Source: an uncultured Pelagibacteraceae bacterium
Lineage (GTDB): Bacteria; Pseudomonadota; Alphaproteobacteria; Pelagibacterales; Pelagibacteraceae
Assembly (NCBI GenBank): GCA_902608305.1
Contig: CACLNK010000005.1
Location: 1-31,769, forward strand
Direction: 5' to 3'
Length of the DNA stretch: 31,769 bases
A program made the position numbers and the translations under genes. Shown one piece after another: positions 8,952-16,615 of the stretch. The notes beneath the pieces are model-generated. The model did not search any database. It had not been told where the DNA came from and saw only the letters and a list, made by a program, of their open reading frames with translations. Within the stretch, counting starts at the first letter, position 1. Every line of letters starts with the position of its first letter.

Positions 8952-10205
8952 TTATCCTAATTTAATATTTTCTATTCCTACTATTTTATTATAAGCCCAA
9001 TACAAAACAGTCATTACTGCTAAAAGTATAGCTCCTAATGAAGCACAAAGGCCCCAATTCAAAGTTGTTTTCAAATGATAAGCAATCCAGTTTCCTACCA
9101 TTTGTCCATCCTTACCACCTACTAATTCAGGAGTAATATAGTATCCAATCGCAATTATAAATACGAGCAAACATCCTGCACTAACCCCTGGAATTGAATT
9201 TGGCATATAAATTTTATAAAATGCATGTAGCGGAGAAGCACCAAGATTTAAAGCTGCTCTCATATATGTTGGTGAAATAGTTTTCATTACACTATACAAA
9301 GGCAAAACCATAAAAGGTAATAAAATTTGCGTCATTACTATTATAACTGCTGTTTGATTGTACATAAGCTGCCAGCGGTTCTCATCTGCAATCAGACCTG
9401 CCATAACCATTAAATTGTTAAATACACCTTTTTGTTGCAACATAACCATCCAGGCGACGGTTCGAACCAGTAATGATGTCCAAAAAGGTAGCAAGACACA
9501 TATCATTAAAAGATTGCTATATTTTAAAGGCAGTGTCGCAAGCAAATAGGAAATTGGATACGCCAAGATCAAACAAAAAAATGTAACTAAAACACTTACC
9601 TTAAATGTCTTAAACCATGTTTTATTATAAATTCGTCTATTTTCTTTTTGTTGAACTATATTTTTGCTTGAATCGTATTTTAAATCAACAGCATTTAAAT
9701 AATATCCCATAGTTGTTGGATCAACCATTTGTCCAAGAGCTTTCCAATATTCAATGTCTCCCCATCTTTTTTCAGCTGCAATCATTTGCTCTTTATATGG
9801 ACCCTCTTCAATTTTTTTAAATTTTCTTTTAGATTTTTTTAATAAACTTTTCCAACCAGACTTAGAATAGTTCATTCTGGTACTTGCTTTACCAATATCG
9901 TAACCTTCGCTATTTTTTACTTCAAAAAACATTGTTTTATAAACTTCTTCGGAAGGTAAACCTTGTCTATCCCATTTTTTATAAACTTCAAAAGTTTTTG
10001 GGAAAACTGTATTGATTTGTCTGTCATCAATACTTCGAGCCAACATGTCTCCAATAGGAACTAAGAATGTAACCAATATAAACGCTAAAAGCGGAAGTAC
10101 TAAGAGAAATGCTCTAATTTTATTTATACGTTCAGCTTTTTTAAGACTAACTTTTAATGGAATTCCATCGCTTGTTAATATTGGACCTGACTCTGTTTGA
10201 TTCAT
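8952..10205 (-). CDS. potB: ABC transporter permease, PotB type, with enlarged periplasmic region
   Basis: Inner-membrane permease of 417 residues. The first membrane segment is near residues 27-50, followed by about 150 polar residues with many lysines (roughly 55-205) before the second segment, so the protein is much longer than E. coli PotB (about 285). Long alphaproteobacterial PotB-like proteins of this length are known. The EAA-like docking loop reads RAALNLGASPLHAFYKIYMPNSIPGV. I chose the ATG at 10205; a TTG five codons upstream is possible but lies within a TATAAT box that probably drives the gene. The gene follows a hairpin terminator after the binding-protein gene and is coupled to potC. 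Confidence 0.87.
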   Translation of the reverse strand: MNQTESGPILTSDGIPLKVSLKKAERINKIRAFLLVLPLLAFILVTFLVPIGDMLARSIDDRQINTVFPKTFEVYKKWDRQGLPSEEVYKTMFFEVKNSEGYDIGKASTRMNYSKSGWKSLLKKSKRKFKKIEEGPYKEQMIAAEKRWGDIEYWKALGQMVDPTTMGYYLNAVDLKYDSSKNIVQQKENRRIYNKTWFKTFKVSVLVTFFCLILAYPISYLLATLPLKYSNLLMICVLLPFWTSLLVRTVAWMVMLQQKGVFNNLMVMAGLIADENRWQLMYNQTAVIIVMTQILLPFMVLPLYSVMKTISPTYMRAALNLGASPLHAFYKIYMPNSIPGVSAGCLLVFIIAIGYYITPELVGGKDGQMVGNWIAYHLKTTLNWGLCASLGAILLAVMTVLYWAYNKIVGIENIKLG

Positions 10206-10211
10206 AAAACT

Positions 10212-10241
10212 ATTATACAATAAAATTATTATACAATAAAA
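10212..10241 (-). promoter_or_regulatory. Tandem -10 boxes in a duplicated 14-bp element before potB
   Basis: Two identical 14-bp copies (10212-10225 and 10228-10241) read ttttattgtataat on the minus strand, each ending in a perfect TATAAT. Start sites about 7 nt downstream would fall at roughly 10221 and 10205. The second coincides with the potB ATG, giving a leaderless message. No good -35 hexamer precedes either copy (TTTATT and TTATCT at the expected distances). The element lies directly after the terminator that ends the binding-protein message, so it may restart transcription for the permeases and the catabolic genes. Confidence 0.45.
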
Positions 10242-10274
10242 AAAAAGGCGAGATAAAAATCTCGCCTTTTTTTT
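10238..10274. terminator. Strong hairpin terminator between potD and potB (works in both directions)
   Basis: A perfect 8-bp GC-rich stem, ggcgagat at 10247-10254 and atctcgcc at 10259-10266, closes a 4-nt loop. It is flanked by nine A at 10238-10246 and eight T at 10267-10274, so a U-tract follows the hairpin whichever strand is transcribed. On the leftward operon it lies just after the binding-protein stop codon. The likely effect is partial termination or 3'-end protection, which raises binding-protein message over permease message. Confidence 0.88.
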
Positions 10275-10292
10275 AAATTATATTACGAATTA

Positions 10293-11354
10293 TTAGCTAC
10301 CTTTCCAGGCACCAAATCTTTCGTGAACTTCAGCTCCGTTATCAGCCCACCAAACTGGGTCTCCTATAACAGCTCTTTTTAGAACTTTAGGAGTAGTAGG
10401 CATGTGAGGTAAGATATCAATATTACCACCTTCTTTTACGAACCAAGGTTCGCCTTTTTTGATAATACCGATACTAGATTTTCTCATAGGGCCGTATGGA
10501 ATGTATTTAGCTTGTTCAGCATTCGATACTGCGCTCGAAGCATGAGCCATAAACTCAAGTGCTTCAGCTTCATTTCCACCTTTGATTGCTACTAGATATT
10601 CTTGTTCAAGAACTGTAGCGTCCCAAATGTATTCGAAGTTTTTACCTTCTGAAAGTATAGCAGCGCCAATTCTACCATTGTATGCTAACGCCATAACAAC
10701 TTCACCGCTTGATACTAATTCAAGTGGTTTAGAACCTGCTGACCAAAATACAACATGATCTTTAATTGTATCTAGTTTTGCAAATGCTCTATCAATTCCT
10801 TCAGGAGTACTCATTACATCGTATACTTTGCTTGCTTTAACGCCGTCAGCAACTAGCGCCATCTCGATTAAAGCGTTTGCCCAAGTGTGTATTCCTCTTT
10901 TTCCAGGAAACTTTTTAACATCAAAGAAATCTTTAATGTTTTTTGGTTTTTTTCCTGGGAACGCTGCTTTGTCGTAAAATGCAGTGTAAGCCCAAAAAAT
11001 TTGTGGAACAACACATTCAGAAACTGGTGGTACCACTAAGTCATTTAAAAACTCACTTTGATCTACTTTTGCAAATAAACCTTCGTCACAACCAGTGATC
11101 GCTTGGTCTGGAAGTACGTCTACCACATCCCAAGTCACATTTCCTGCTTCTACTTGTGCTTTGATTTCTCCAAGACCACCATTATAGTTTTCAACAGTAA
11201 CTCCTGAACCTTTACTCCACGTATCAACGTAAGCTTTTTGTTGACTCGCTGTATAAGCTCCACCCCAAGATACAAATGTAATATCTGCATATGCCGATGC
11301 GACAAATGCCAATGATACTAATCCAAGGAAAGTAGCTTTGATTGTTTTTAACAT
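10293..11354 (-). CDS. potD: Periplasmic solute-binding protein, PotD/SBP_bac family
   Basis: Binding protein of 353 residues for a spermidine/putrescine-type ABC importer. It begins with a typical signal peptide (residues 1-23, ending SAYA) followed by DITFVSWGGAYT, the usual first strand of this class. It is made of two lobes linked by the DVVDVLPD and FWSAGSKPLELVSSGEVVMALAYNGR motifs. The start ATG is preceded by a good Shine-Dalgarno, gagggg, at about 11362-11367. It is the fourth gene of its operon, after the ATPase, and is followed by a hairpin terminator. Ligand identity is not readable; a cationic amine is expected from the family. Confidence 0.9.
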   Translation of the reverse strand: MLKTIKATFLGLVSLAFVASAYADITFVSWGGAYTASQQKAYVDTWSKGSGVTVENYNGGLGEIKAQVEAGNVTWDVVDVLPDQAITGCDEGLFAKVDQSEFLNDLVVPPVSECVVPQIFWAYTAFYDKAAFPGKKPKNIKDFFDVKKFPGKRGIHTWANALIEMALVADGVKASKVYDVMSTPEGIDRAFAKLDTIKDHVVFWSAGSKPLELVSSGEVVMALAYNGRIGAAILSEGKNFEYIWDATVLEQEYLVAIKGGNEAEALEFMAHASSAVSNAEQAKYIPYGPMRKSSIGIIKKGEPWFVKEGGNIDILPHMPTTPKVLKRAVIGDPVWWADNGAEVHERFGAWKGS

Positions 11355-11367
11355 ATATTTTCCCCTC

Positions 11368-11416
11368 TAAATTAAATTTAATTTATGTTTATATATTCAA
11401 GAAATTAAACATAAAT
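11368..11416 (-). promoter_or_regulatory. Overlapping palindrome and inverted repeat before potD
   Basis: The 102-bp gap between potA and potD holds an 18-bp perfect palindrome at 11368-11385 (taaattaaatttaattta). It overlaps an 11-bp inverted repeat, atttatgttta at 11381-11391 and taaacataaat at 11406-11416, with a 14-nt spacer. Both are A+T only or nearly so, so chance is a real possibility. They sit directly upstream of the potD ribosome-binding site and could be an operator or an RNA stem affecting this separately controlled binding-protein gene. Confidence 0.35.
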
Positions 11417-11456
11417 ACAGAAATACTGCAAAAACTTTTTTCGTTTATTTTGACGC

Positions 11457-12545
11457 CTAACCTAGGTCTAATGCCCTTGAATCACTTGTTTTCCAAGAAA
11501 GTTTTACTGTTGACCCTTCTTGTAAGTTAGAATCTTTATATGAATTTGGAACTTTAACAATAAACTGATCATTTCCACATACCTCTACTCTAGTTCTAAT
11601 ATGGTCACCCAAATATATTAATTCTTTAACTTTTGCCTCAAAAACATTTTCAAATTGTTCTGTTGAATTAATTGCAACTCTTTCAGGACGAAGTGAAATT
11701 GTTGAAACATCTCCAACATTATTTATATTTACTTTTAAAGCATTAATGTCTTCACCTGAATCAGTTGTAATAATACAAGAATTTCCATTTATTGATTTTA
11801 CTTTTCCTTTTAGTTGATTATTTTCTCCAATAAATTGAGCCACAAAAGAATTATCAGGTTTTTCGTATAACACATCTGGTGTAGAAATCTGTTGAATTTT
11901 TCCATCATTAAAAACTGCAATTCGATTTGACATTGTTAAAGCTTCGCTTTGATCGTGAGTTACATAAACAACTGTAATTCCAATTCTTTCATGAATATGT
12001 TTAATTTCATATTGCATTTGTTCTCTTAAATTTTTGTCAAGTGCTCCTAAAGGTTCGTCCATTAAAATTAATCTAGGTTCAAATACTAAGGACCTAGCTA
12101 ATGCAACACGTTGTTGTTGACCACCAGATAATTGAAGAGGCATACGACTTCCAAAATCTTGTAGTTCAACCATTGCAAGTGCATTTGAAACTTTTTCATC
12201 GATTTCTGATTTTTGCATTTTCCTTACTTCAAGTGGAAACGCTAAATTTTCTTTTACTGTCATGTGGGGAAATAAAGCATAATTTTGAAAAACCATTCCT
12301 ATGCCTCTTTTGTTTGGTGGAATACTACTGATTGGATCTCCATCTAAATAAATTTCTCCACTGGTTGGGGTTTCAAAACCAGCTAACATCATTAAAACAG
12401 TTGTCTTTCCTGATCCAGATGGTCCAAGCATTGTTAAAAATTCCCCTTTTGGAACATCCAAGTTTAAACCTTTAACTACTAATACTTCGCCATCATAGCT
12501 TTTATCGACTTTTTCAAATCTAACAAATTGTTCTTTATCCGCCAT
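11457..12545 (-). CDS. potA: ABC transporter ATPase, PotA type
   Basis: Cytoplasmic ATPase of 362 residues that powers the PotBCD-type importer. Walker A GPSGSGKTT is at 41-49, the Q-loop at FQNYALFPHM, the signature LSGGQQQRVALAR near 140, Walker B LILMDEPLGALD, and the switch histidine in VYVTHDQSEA. A C-terminal TOBE domain fills roughly residues 280-355, with the SLRPERV motif typical of PotA/MalK-type subunits. It follows the M24 hydrolase gene by 40 bp and precedes potD. Full length with no unusual feature. Confidence 0.92.
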   Translation of the reverse strand: MADKEQFVRFEKVDKSYDGEVLVVKGLNLDVPKGEFLTMLGPSGSGKTTVLMMLAGFETPTSGEIYLDGDPISSIPPNKRGIGMVFQNYALFPHMTVKENLAFPLEVRKMQKSEIDEKVSNALAMVELQDFGSRMPLQLSGGQQQRVALARSLVFEPRLILMDEPLGALDKNLREQMQYEIKHIHERIGITVVYVTHDQSEALTMSNRIAVFNDGKIQQISTPDVLYEKPDNSFVAQFIGENNQLKGKVKSINGNSCIITTDSGEDINALKVNINNVGDVSTISLRPERVAINSTEQFENVFEAKVKELIYLGDHIRTRVEVCGNDQFIVKVPNSYKDSNLQEGSTVKLSWKTSDSRALDLG

Positions 12546-12585
12546 GTGATTTTAAAACATTTGTAGAGTATTTATTCAAGTTTTT

Positions 12586-13752
12586 TTATTTTATATGTAA
12601 ATCCCTAGAAAAATTGCAGAATAATGCACTTCCATTTTCAGTCACTCTTACCGATTCAGAAGCTTCTACTCCCCAATCACCAAATTGCATAACTGCAATC
12701 ATATGAAAACATACGTTAGGTTGTAAAATTGTTTTGTCACCTTTTAATATATTTAAAGTATGTTCTCCCCAATCAGGTGGGTAACCAATGCCAATAGAAT
12801 ATCCAGTTCTAGATTCTTTTTTAATATTATATTTATCTAATACAGCCCAAAATTTTTGAGCAACATCATCAGCAGTATTTCCAGGTTTTGTTTCTGCTAT
12901 TCCTGCATCTAGTGCTTCATTGGTGGCTTTCATTGCATCGATTTTTTTTTGTTCAGCTTTACCTAATAAAACAGTTCTGGCCATAGGCACATGATATCTT
13001 TTATGAACTCCTGAAATCTCAATAATGGTTGCTTCACCTGTAACAAATTTATCTTGAGTTGCAGTTAAATGAGATGCAGAAGTTCCTTTTCCTGTAGGCA
13101 ATAAAGTTGCAATACTAGAATATTCACCTCCAAATTCTGGTGTCCCTTTAAATAATGTATTTTGAATTTCAGCAACGGCATCGCATTGTCTTACACCAGG
13201 ATTAATTGACTGCATTGCAGTTTTCATGCCTTTTTCAGAAATCAAAGCAGCAGATTTCATTAATTTTATTTCTGCATTAGACTTAATTAACCTAACCCAG
13301 TTAACTAATCTTTCTGAATCTTTTAGCTTTGCATTTGGCAAACCTTGCTTAATTTTTTCATAACAATATGCAGTAAAGTAATGACTATCCATTTCTAAAC
13401 CAATATTTAATTTATCCCATTTTCTTTCTTTAATAATTTTAACTAAACAATCATAAGGATGAGATGGCCAGGTATGAATATATTTTTCATGATACTGAAC
13501 AATATTTTCATCTTTTAAATATGTTTTTATATAAGCTCCACCGGCATCTTGTGCTCTTACAAAACAAATTGGTTCTTCCGCATTTACATGAACTATAACG
13601 CATTGGGCATAATAAAAAGACCATGCATCATAACCTGTTAAATAATTCATATTTGCAGTATCTTGGGAAATTAATAATTCAATGCCTTTCTCTTGCATTG
13701 ATTTTTGTACTTTTTTTAATCTTGCTTTGTATTCTTCTTTAGTAAACAACAT
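12586..13752 (-). CDS. M24-fold hydrolase, ectoine hydrolase (DoeA/EutD)-like, metal ligands absent
   Basis: Creatinase/prolidase-fold protein of 388 residues with an N-terminal creatinase domain (about 1-155) and a pita-bread catalytic domain (about 160-380). All five metal ligands of M24 peptidases appear replaced by my alignment: E245 and P256 stand where the two aspartates should be (IEISG...HVPMART), and S or I residues stand at the later His/Glu/Glu sites. H228 in ASHLT matches the conserved active-site histidine (His232 of creatinase). This pattern fits metal-independent members such as creatinase and ectoine hydrolase. YPPDWGEHT and the tail SVRVTENG also resemble DoeA. The next gene upstream, 2 bp away, is EutA-like, as in ectoine-use loci, but DoeB is not in the window, so the substrate could be another cyclic amidine or creatine-like compound. 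Confidence 0.8.
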   Translation of the reverse strand: MLFTKEEYKARLKKVQKSMQEKGIELLISQDTANMNYLTGYDAWSFYYAQCVIVHVNAEEPICFVRAQDAGGAYIKTYLKDENIVQYHEKYIHTWPSHPYDCLVKIIKERKWDKLNIGLEMDSHYFTAYCYEKIKQGLPNAKLKDSERLVNWVRLIKSNAEIKLMKSAALISEKGMKTAMQSINPGVRQCDAVAEIQNTLFKGTPEFGGEYSSIATLLPTGKGTSASHLTATQDKFVTGEATIIEISGVHKRYHVPMARTVLLGKAEQKKIDAMKATNEALDAGIAETKPGNTADDVAQKFWAVLDKYNIKKESRTGYSIGIGYPPDWGEHTLNILKGDKTILQPNVCFHMIAVMQFGDWGVEASESVRVTENGSALFCNFSRDLHIK

Positions 13753-13754
13753 AA

Positions 13755-14501
13755 CTAGTTTGTTAAGAACAACTTGCCAAAGCCTTTAATAGAATTATTT
13801 TTTCCAATATTTTCTAGAGTATCCCAAATTAAAGCTTGGTTGCTAGATAAAACAGGTTTGTTTAATTTTTTTTCTAGTTTATCAATTATTGGTAGGACTG
13901 GTAAAGCAGTACAAGAAACAAATAAAGCATCAGCATCTTTTAAATCAATCTTTGAAAGCACATCATATAAATAATTTTGATCAACTTTCCCAATATCAAT
14001 ATCTGACTCAATATCAAAATAAGAATTTGAAGTAACATTAAAGTTTTCTTTTTTAAAATACTCCACCACTTCTTCATTTAGTTTCTTGCTATAGGGTGTA
14101 AAAATAGATAATTTTTTTATTTTCAATTTTTTTAAAGCTTTTAAAGCTGCAGTGCTTGGTGTCGTCACTTTTGCTTCTGGCTTGGCTACTTTAATTTTTT
14201 GTTCAATAGAATTATATCCAGCTGCAATAGTTCCTGAAGTACAAGCATAAGCAACACAGTCTATTTTTTGATCAGGAAGAATATCCTTAGTAACTTCAGT
14301 TACTTTCTGAGACATTTTGATTAAATTTTCACTAGTTAAAGGATTGTAACACTCTATTCGATTAACAAAAAAATCTATGTCTTTATCTTTAATTACATTA
14401 ATAAAGTCTTTTTCAATCGTAAAATCACTAGCTAAAGCAATCAAGCCTATTCTAGGATTAGGATTAGGATTGTACTTTGGTTCTATTTTTGTTGAATACA
14501 T
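13755..14501 (-). CDS. Asp/Glu racemase-fold protein of the maleate isomerase/EutA group
   Basis: Cytosolic protein of 248 residues with the two-cysteine active site of the Asp/Glu racemase and arylmalonate decarboxylase superfamily: C87 in YACTSGT and C197 in VSCTALP. The N-terminal PRIGLIALASDFTIEKDF and the pattern of the two cysteines are those of maleate cis-trans isomerases and of EutA, a protein of unresolved role encoded in ectoine-use operons. It is the first gene of the nine-gene leftward unit and is read from a 59-bp region shared with the divergent dehydrogenase gene at 14561. A three-copy 6-bp repeat encodes NPNPNP near its N-terminus. Whether it isomerises a substrate of this pathway is unknown. 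Confidence 0.78.
   Translation of the reverse strand: MYSTKIEPKYNPNPNPRIGLIALASDFTIEKDFINVIKDKDIDFFVNRIECYNPLTSENLIKMSQKVTEVTKDILPDQKIDCVAYACTSGTIAAGYNSIEQKIKVAKPEAKVTTPSTAALKALKKLKIKKLSIFTPYSKKLNEEVVEYFKKENFNVTSNSYFDIESDIDIGKVDQNYLYDVLSKIDLKDADALFVSCTALPVLPIIDKLEKKLNKPVLSSNQALIWDTLENIGKNNSIKGFGKLFLTN
14453..14470. repeat. Three-copy hexanucleotide repeat (taggat) inside the EutA-like gene
   Basis: Three perfect tandem copies of taggat occupy this site near the 5' end of the racemase-fold gene and encode Asn-Pro repeats at residues 11-16. Gain or loss of a unit would keep the reading frame, so it would change the length of the N-terminal tail without acting as an on/off switch. Confidence 0.7.
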
Positions 14502-14560
14502 TTTTAAAAAAGAAATATATCATAAGGTTTTTAATATTCATTAAAATTAAAGAGGTTGTT

Positions 14561-15502
14561 ATGAAAATAGGTTTTATAGGACTTGGCAATGTAGGGGGGA
14601 AACTTGCAGGTAGTTTAATAAGAAATAAATTTGATTTAACTGTACGAGATTTAGAAAAAAATATAACGAGCGATTTTATAAACAAAGGAGCAAAAACCGC
14701 AAATAGTGCAAAAGAATTAGCAGAACAAGTAGATTTAATTATTACTTGTTTGCCCTCTCCAATAATATGCTCAGAAGTTATGGAGGCAAAAGATGGTGTA
14801 ATAAATGGTCTCTCTGAAAATAAAATTTGGCTTGAGATGAGCACCACGGATGAATCTGAAGTAAAAAGACTTGGTAAATTGGTTGCTACAAAAGGAGCAA
14901 TTCCTCTTGATGGTCCAGTAAGCGGCGGATGCCATAAGGCAGCTACAGGAAATATTGCAATATTTGTTGGTGGTGAAAGAAAAACTTTTGAAAAAATTTT
15001 ACCTGTTCTAATTAAAATGGGTAGAAAAATTTTACATACAGGTGATTTAGGTTCAGCTTCTGTTTTAAAAGTTGTCACAAATTATCTTGCCTCCGTACAT
15101 TTAGCTGCACTTGGAGAAGCTTGGACAATTGCAAAAAAATCAAATTTAGATTTAACAAAAACTTTTAAGGGGATTGGCGTCTCTTCTGGAAATTCATTCG
15201 TTCACGAAACTGAAAGCCAAGTAATATTAAATGGATCATACAACATTAACTTTACAATGGATCTTGTCGAAAAAGATATGACACTCTTTAATAATCTAGC
15301 AAAAAAGCTAGATATTCCTCTTGAAATTAGTCCCTTAGTATTAAACATTTTTAAAGATGGTCATAAAAAGTATGGACCTAGAGCTTGGTCTTCTATGATA
15401 GTTAAAAGAATGGAAGAACTAAACAATATTAATTTTCGAGCAAAAGGTTTTCCATCCGAATTAATAGATAACGAGCCAGAAGAGAAAGGTTATGAAATAT
15501 AA
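14561..15502 (+). CDS. Beta-hydroxyacid dehydrogenase (3-hydroxyisobutyrate dehydrogenase family)
   Basis: NAD(P)-dependent dehydrogenase of 313 residues. The Rossmann motif GLGNVG is at 7-12, the substrate-binding DGPVSGG at 117-123, and the catalytic lysine K170 in GSASVLKVVTNY. The start is the ATG at 14561, with agagg at 14551-14555 as ribosome-binding site; an upstream in-frame ATG would add 28 hydrophobic, lysine-rich residues absent from the family. It opens the rightward unit that continues with betaine-homocysteine methyltransferase and dimethylglycine dehydrogenase. Family members act on 3-hydroxyisobutyrate, tartronate semialdehyde, 2-hydroxymethylglutarate and similar acids. Nothing in the motifs chooses among them. 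Confidence 0.85.
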   Translation: MKIGFIGLGNVGGKLAGSLIRNKFDLTVRDLEKNITSDFINKGAKTANSAKELAEQVDLIITCLPSPIICSEVMEAKDGVINGLSENKIWLEMSTTDESEVKRLGKLVATKGAIPLDGPVSGGCHKAATGNIAIFVGGERKTFEKILPVLIKMGRKILHTGDLGSASVLKVVTNYLASVHLAALGEAWTIAKKSNLDLTKTFKGIGVSSGNSFVHETESQVILNGSYNINFTMDLVEKDMTLFNNLAKKLDIPLEISPLVLNIFKDGHKKYGPRAWSSMIVKRMEELNNINFRAKGFPSELIDNEPEEKGYEI

Positions 15503-15558
15503 AATTTATATTTAAATTTATTAAAAATAAGATTAGGCTCTTAAAAAAAAGAAGAATT

Positions 15559-16605
15559 ATGGGAAAAAATTTAATAGAAAAACTTAATGATGGACCAATT
15601 CTTTGTGCGGAAGGATATCTTTTTGCAATGGAACGTAGAGGATATTTGCAAGCAGGTGCTTTTGTTCCTGAAGTAGTTTTAGAACATCCAGAAGTAGTTT
15701 CTCAATTACATAGAGAATTTATAAGAGCAGGAAGCGATGTTGTTCAAGCATTCACTTATTATGGTCATAGAGAAAAATTAAGAATCATTGGTAAAGAAAA
15801 TTTGCTTGAACCTCTTCAAAAAAATGCATTAAAAATTGCGAAAGACGCTAGAGATGAATTTAAAGATTTAAATTTAATGGTTTGCGGAGATGTTGCAAAT
15901 ACTAATGTTTGGGATCCAAATGATAAGAAATCTGATCTTGAATGTCAAAAAATGTTTGAAGAACAAGTTGCTTGGGCAAAAGAAGCTGGTGTTGATTTTG
16001 TAATAGCCGAAACAATTACTTGGCTTGGTGAAATGAAAATTGCTCTTAAAGCTATAAAAGATGCTGGATTAATTGCTGTATGCAATTTTTCAATTAAACG
16101 TAGTGGTAATACAAGAGATGGCTATACACCAGGAGATGCATGCAAAATTTTAGAAGATAATGGTGCTGATGTTGTTGGATTAAATTGTTTTAGGGGACCT
16201 AAAATGACTATGAAGCTATTACCAGAAATAAGAGAAAAAGTTTCGTGTCATGTTGCAGCTTTACCTGTTCCTTATAGAACGACAGAAAAAGATCCTGGAT
16301 TTCTCAATCAAACTGATGAAGGTTGCGATTGTATACCTGGGGGAAATGCTTTTCCTGTTGCATTGGATAACTTGTATTGCAACAGATTTGAAATGGCCGA
16401 GTTTGCAAAAGAATGTGCTAACAAAAAAATAAATTTTATTGGAATTTGTTGTGGTGCAGAACCTCATCATGTACGAGAAATGGCAGTTGCTTTGGGTAGA
16501 AAACCGATTTCTTATAAATACTATCCTGACATGTCAAAACATTATGCACATGGTACTGATTCAACTTTGAAAAATTTAAATACGGATGTAGCAAAAACAT
16601 TATAG
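15559..16605 (+). CDS. bhmt: Betaine-homocysteine S-methyltransferase
   Basis: Zinc-dependent methyltransferase of 348 residues that moves a methyl group from glycine betaine to homocysteine, giving dimethylglycine and methionine. The zinc cysteines are C210 in GLNCFRGP and C297/C298 in GICCGAEPHHVR, matching human BHMT C217, C299 and C300 in order and spacing. The N-terminal LCAEGYLFAMERRGYLQAGAFVPEVVLEHPE is also characteristic of the betaine-specific branch, whereas other members use S-methylmethionine. The downstream neighbour is dimethylglycine dehydrogenase, which takes the product. The 56-nt leader has no riboswitch core that I could recognise. In SAR11 this route is known as a way to make methionine from glycine betaine. 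Confidence 0.93.
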   Translation: MGKNLIEKLNDGPILCAEGYLFAMERRGYLQAGAFVPEVVLEHPEVVSQLHREFIRAGSDVVQAFTYYGHREKLRIIGKENLLEPLQKNALKIAKDARDEFKDLNLMVCGDVANTNVWDPNDKKSDLECQKMFEEQVAWAKEAGVDFVIAETITWLGEMKIALKAIKDAGLIAVCNFSIKRSGNTRDGYTPGDACKILEDNGADVVGLNCFRGPKMTMKLLPEIREKVSCHVAALPVPYRTTEKDPGFLNQTDEGCDCIPGGNAFPVALDNLYCNRFEMAEFAKECANKKINFIGICCGAEPHHVREMAVALGRKPISYKYYPDMSKHYAHGTDSTLKNLNTDVAKTL

Positions 16606-16615
16606 ATCTTAAGTG

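Noticed and set aside
14477..14560. Upstream start for the beta-hydroxyacid dehydrogenase giving 28 extra residues
   Set aside because: The extension is poorly formed, overlaps the divergent gene's start region, and the ATG at 14561 has a proper ribosome-binding site and the family N-terminus.
14464..15078. Reverse-strand open frame of about 200 codons opposite the dehydrogenase gene
   Set aside because: It is antisense to a well-supported conserved gene and its translation shows no recognisable motif.
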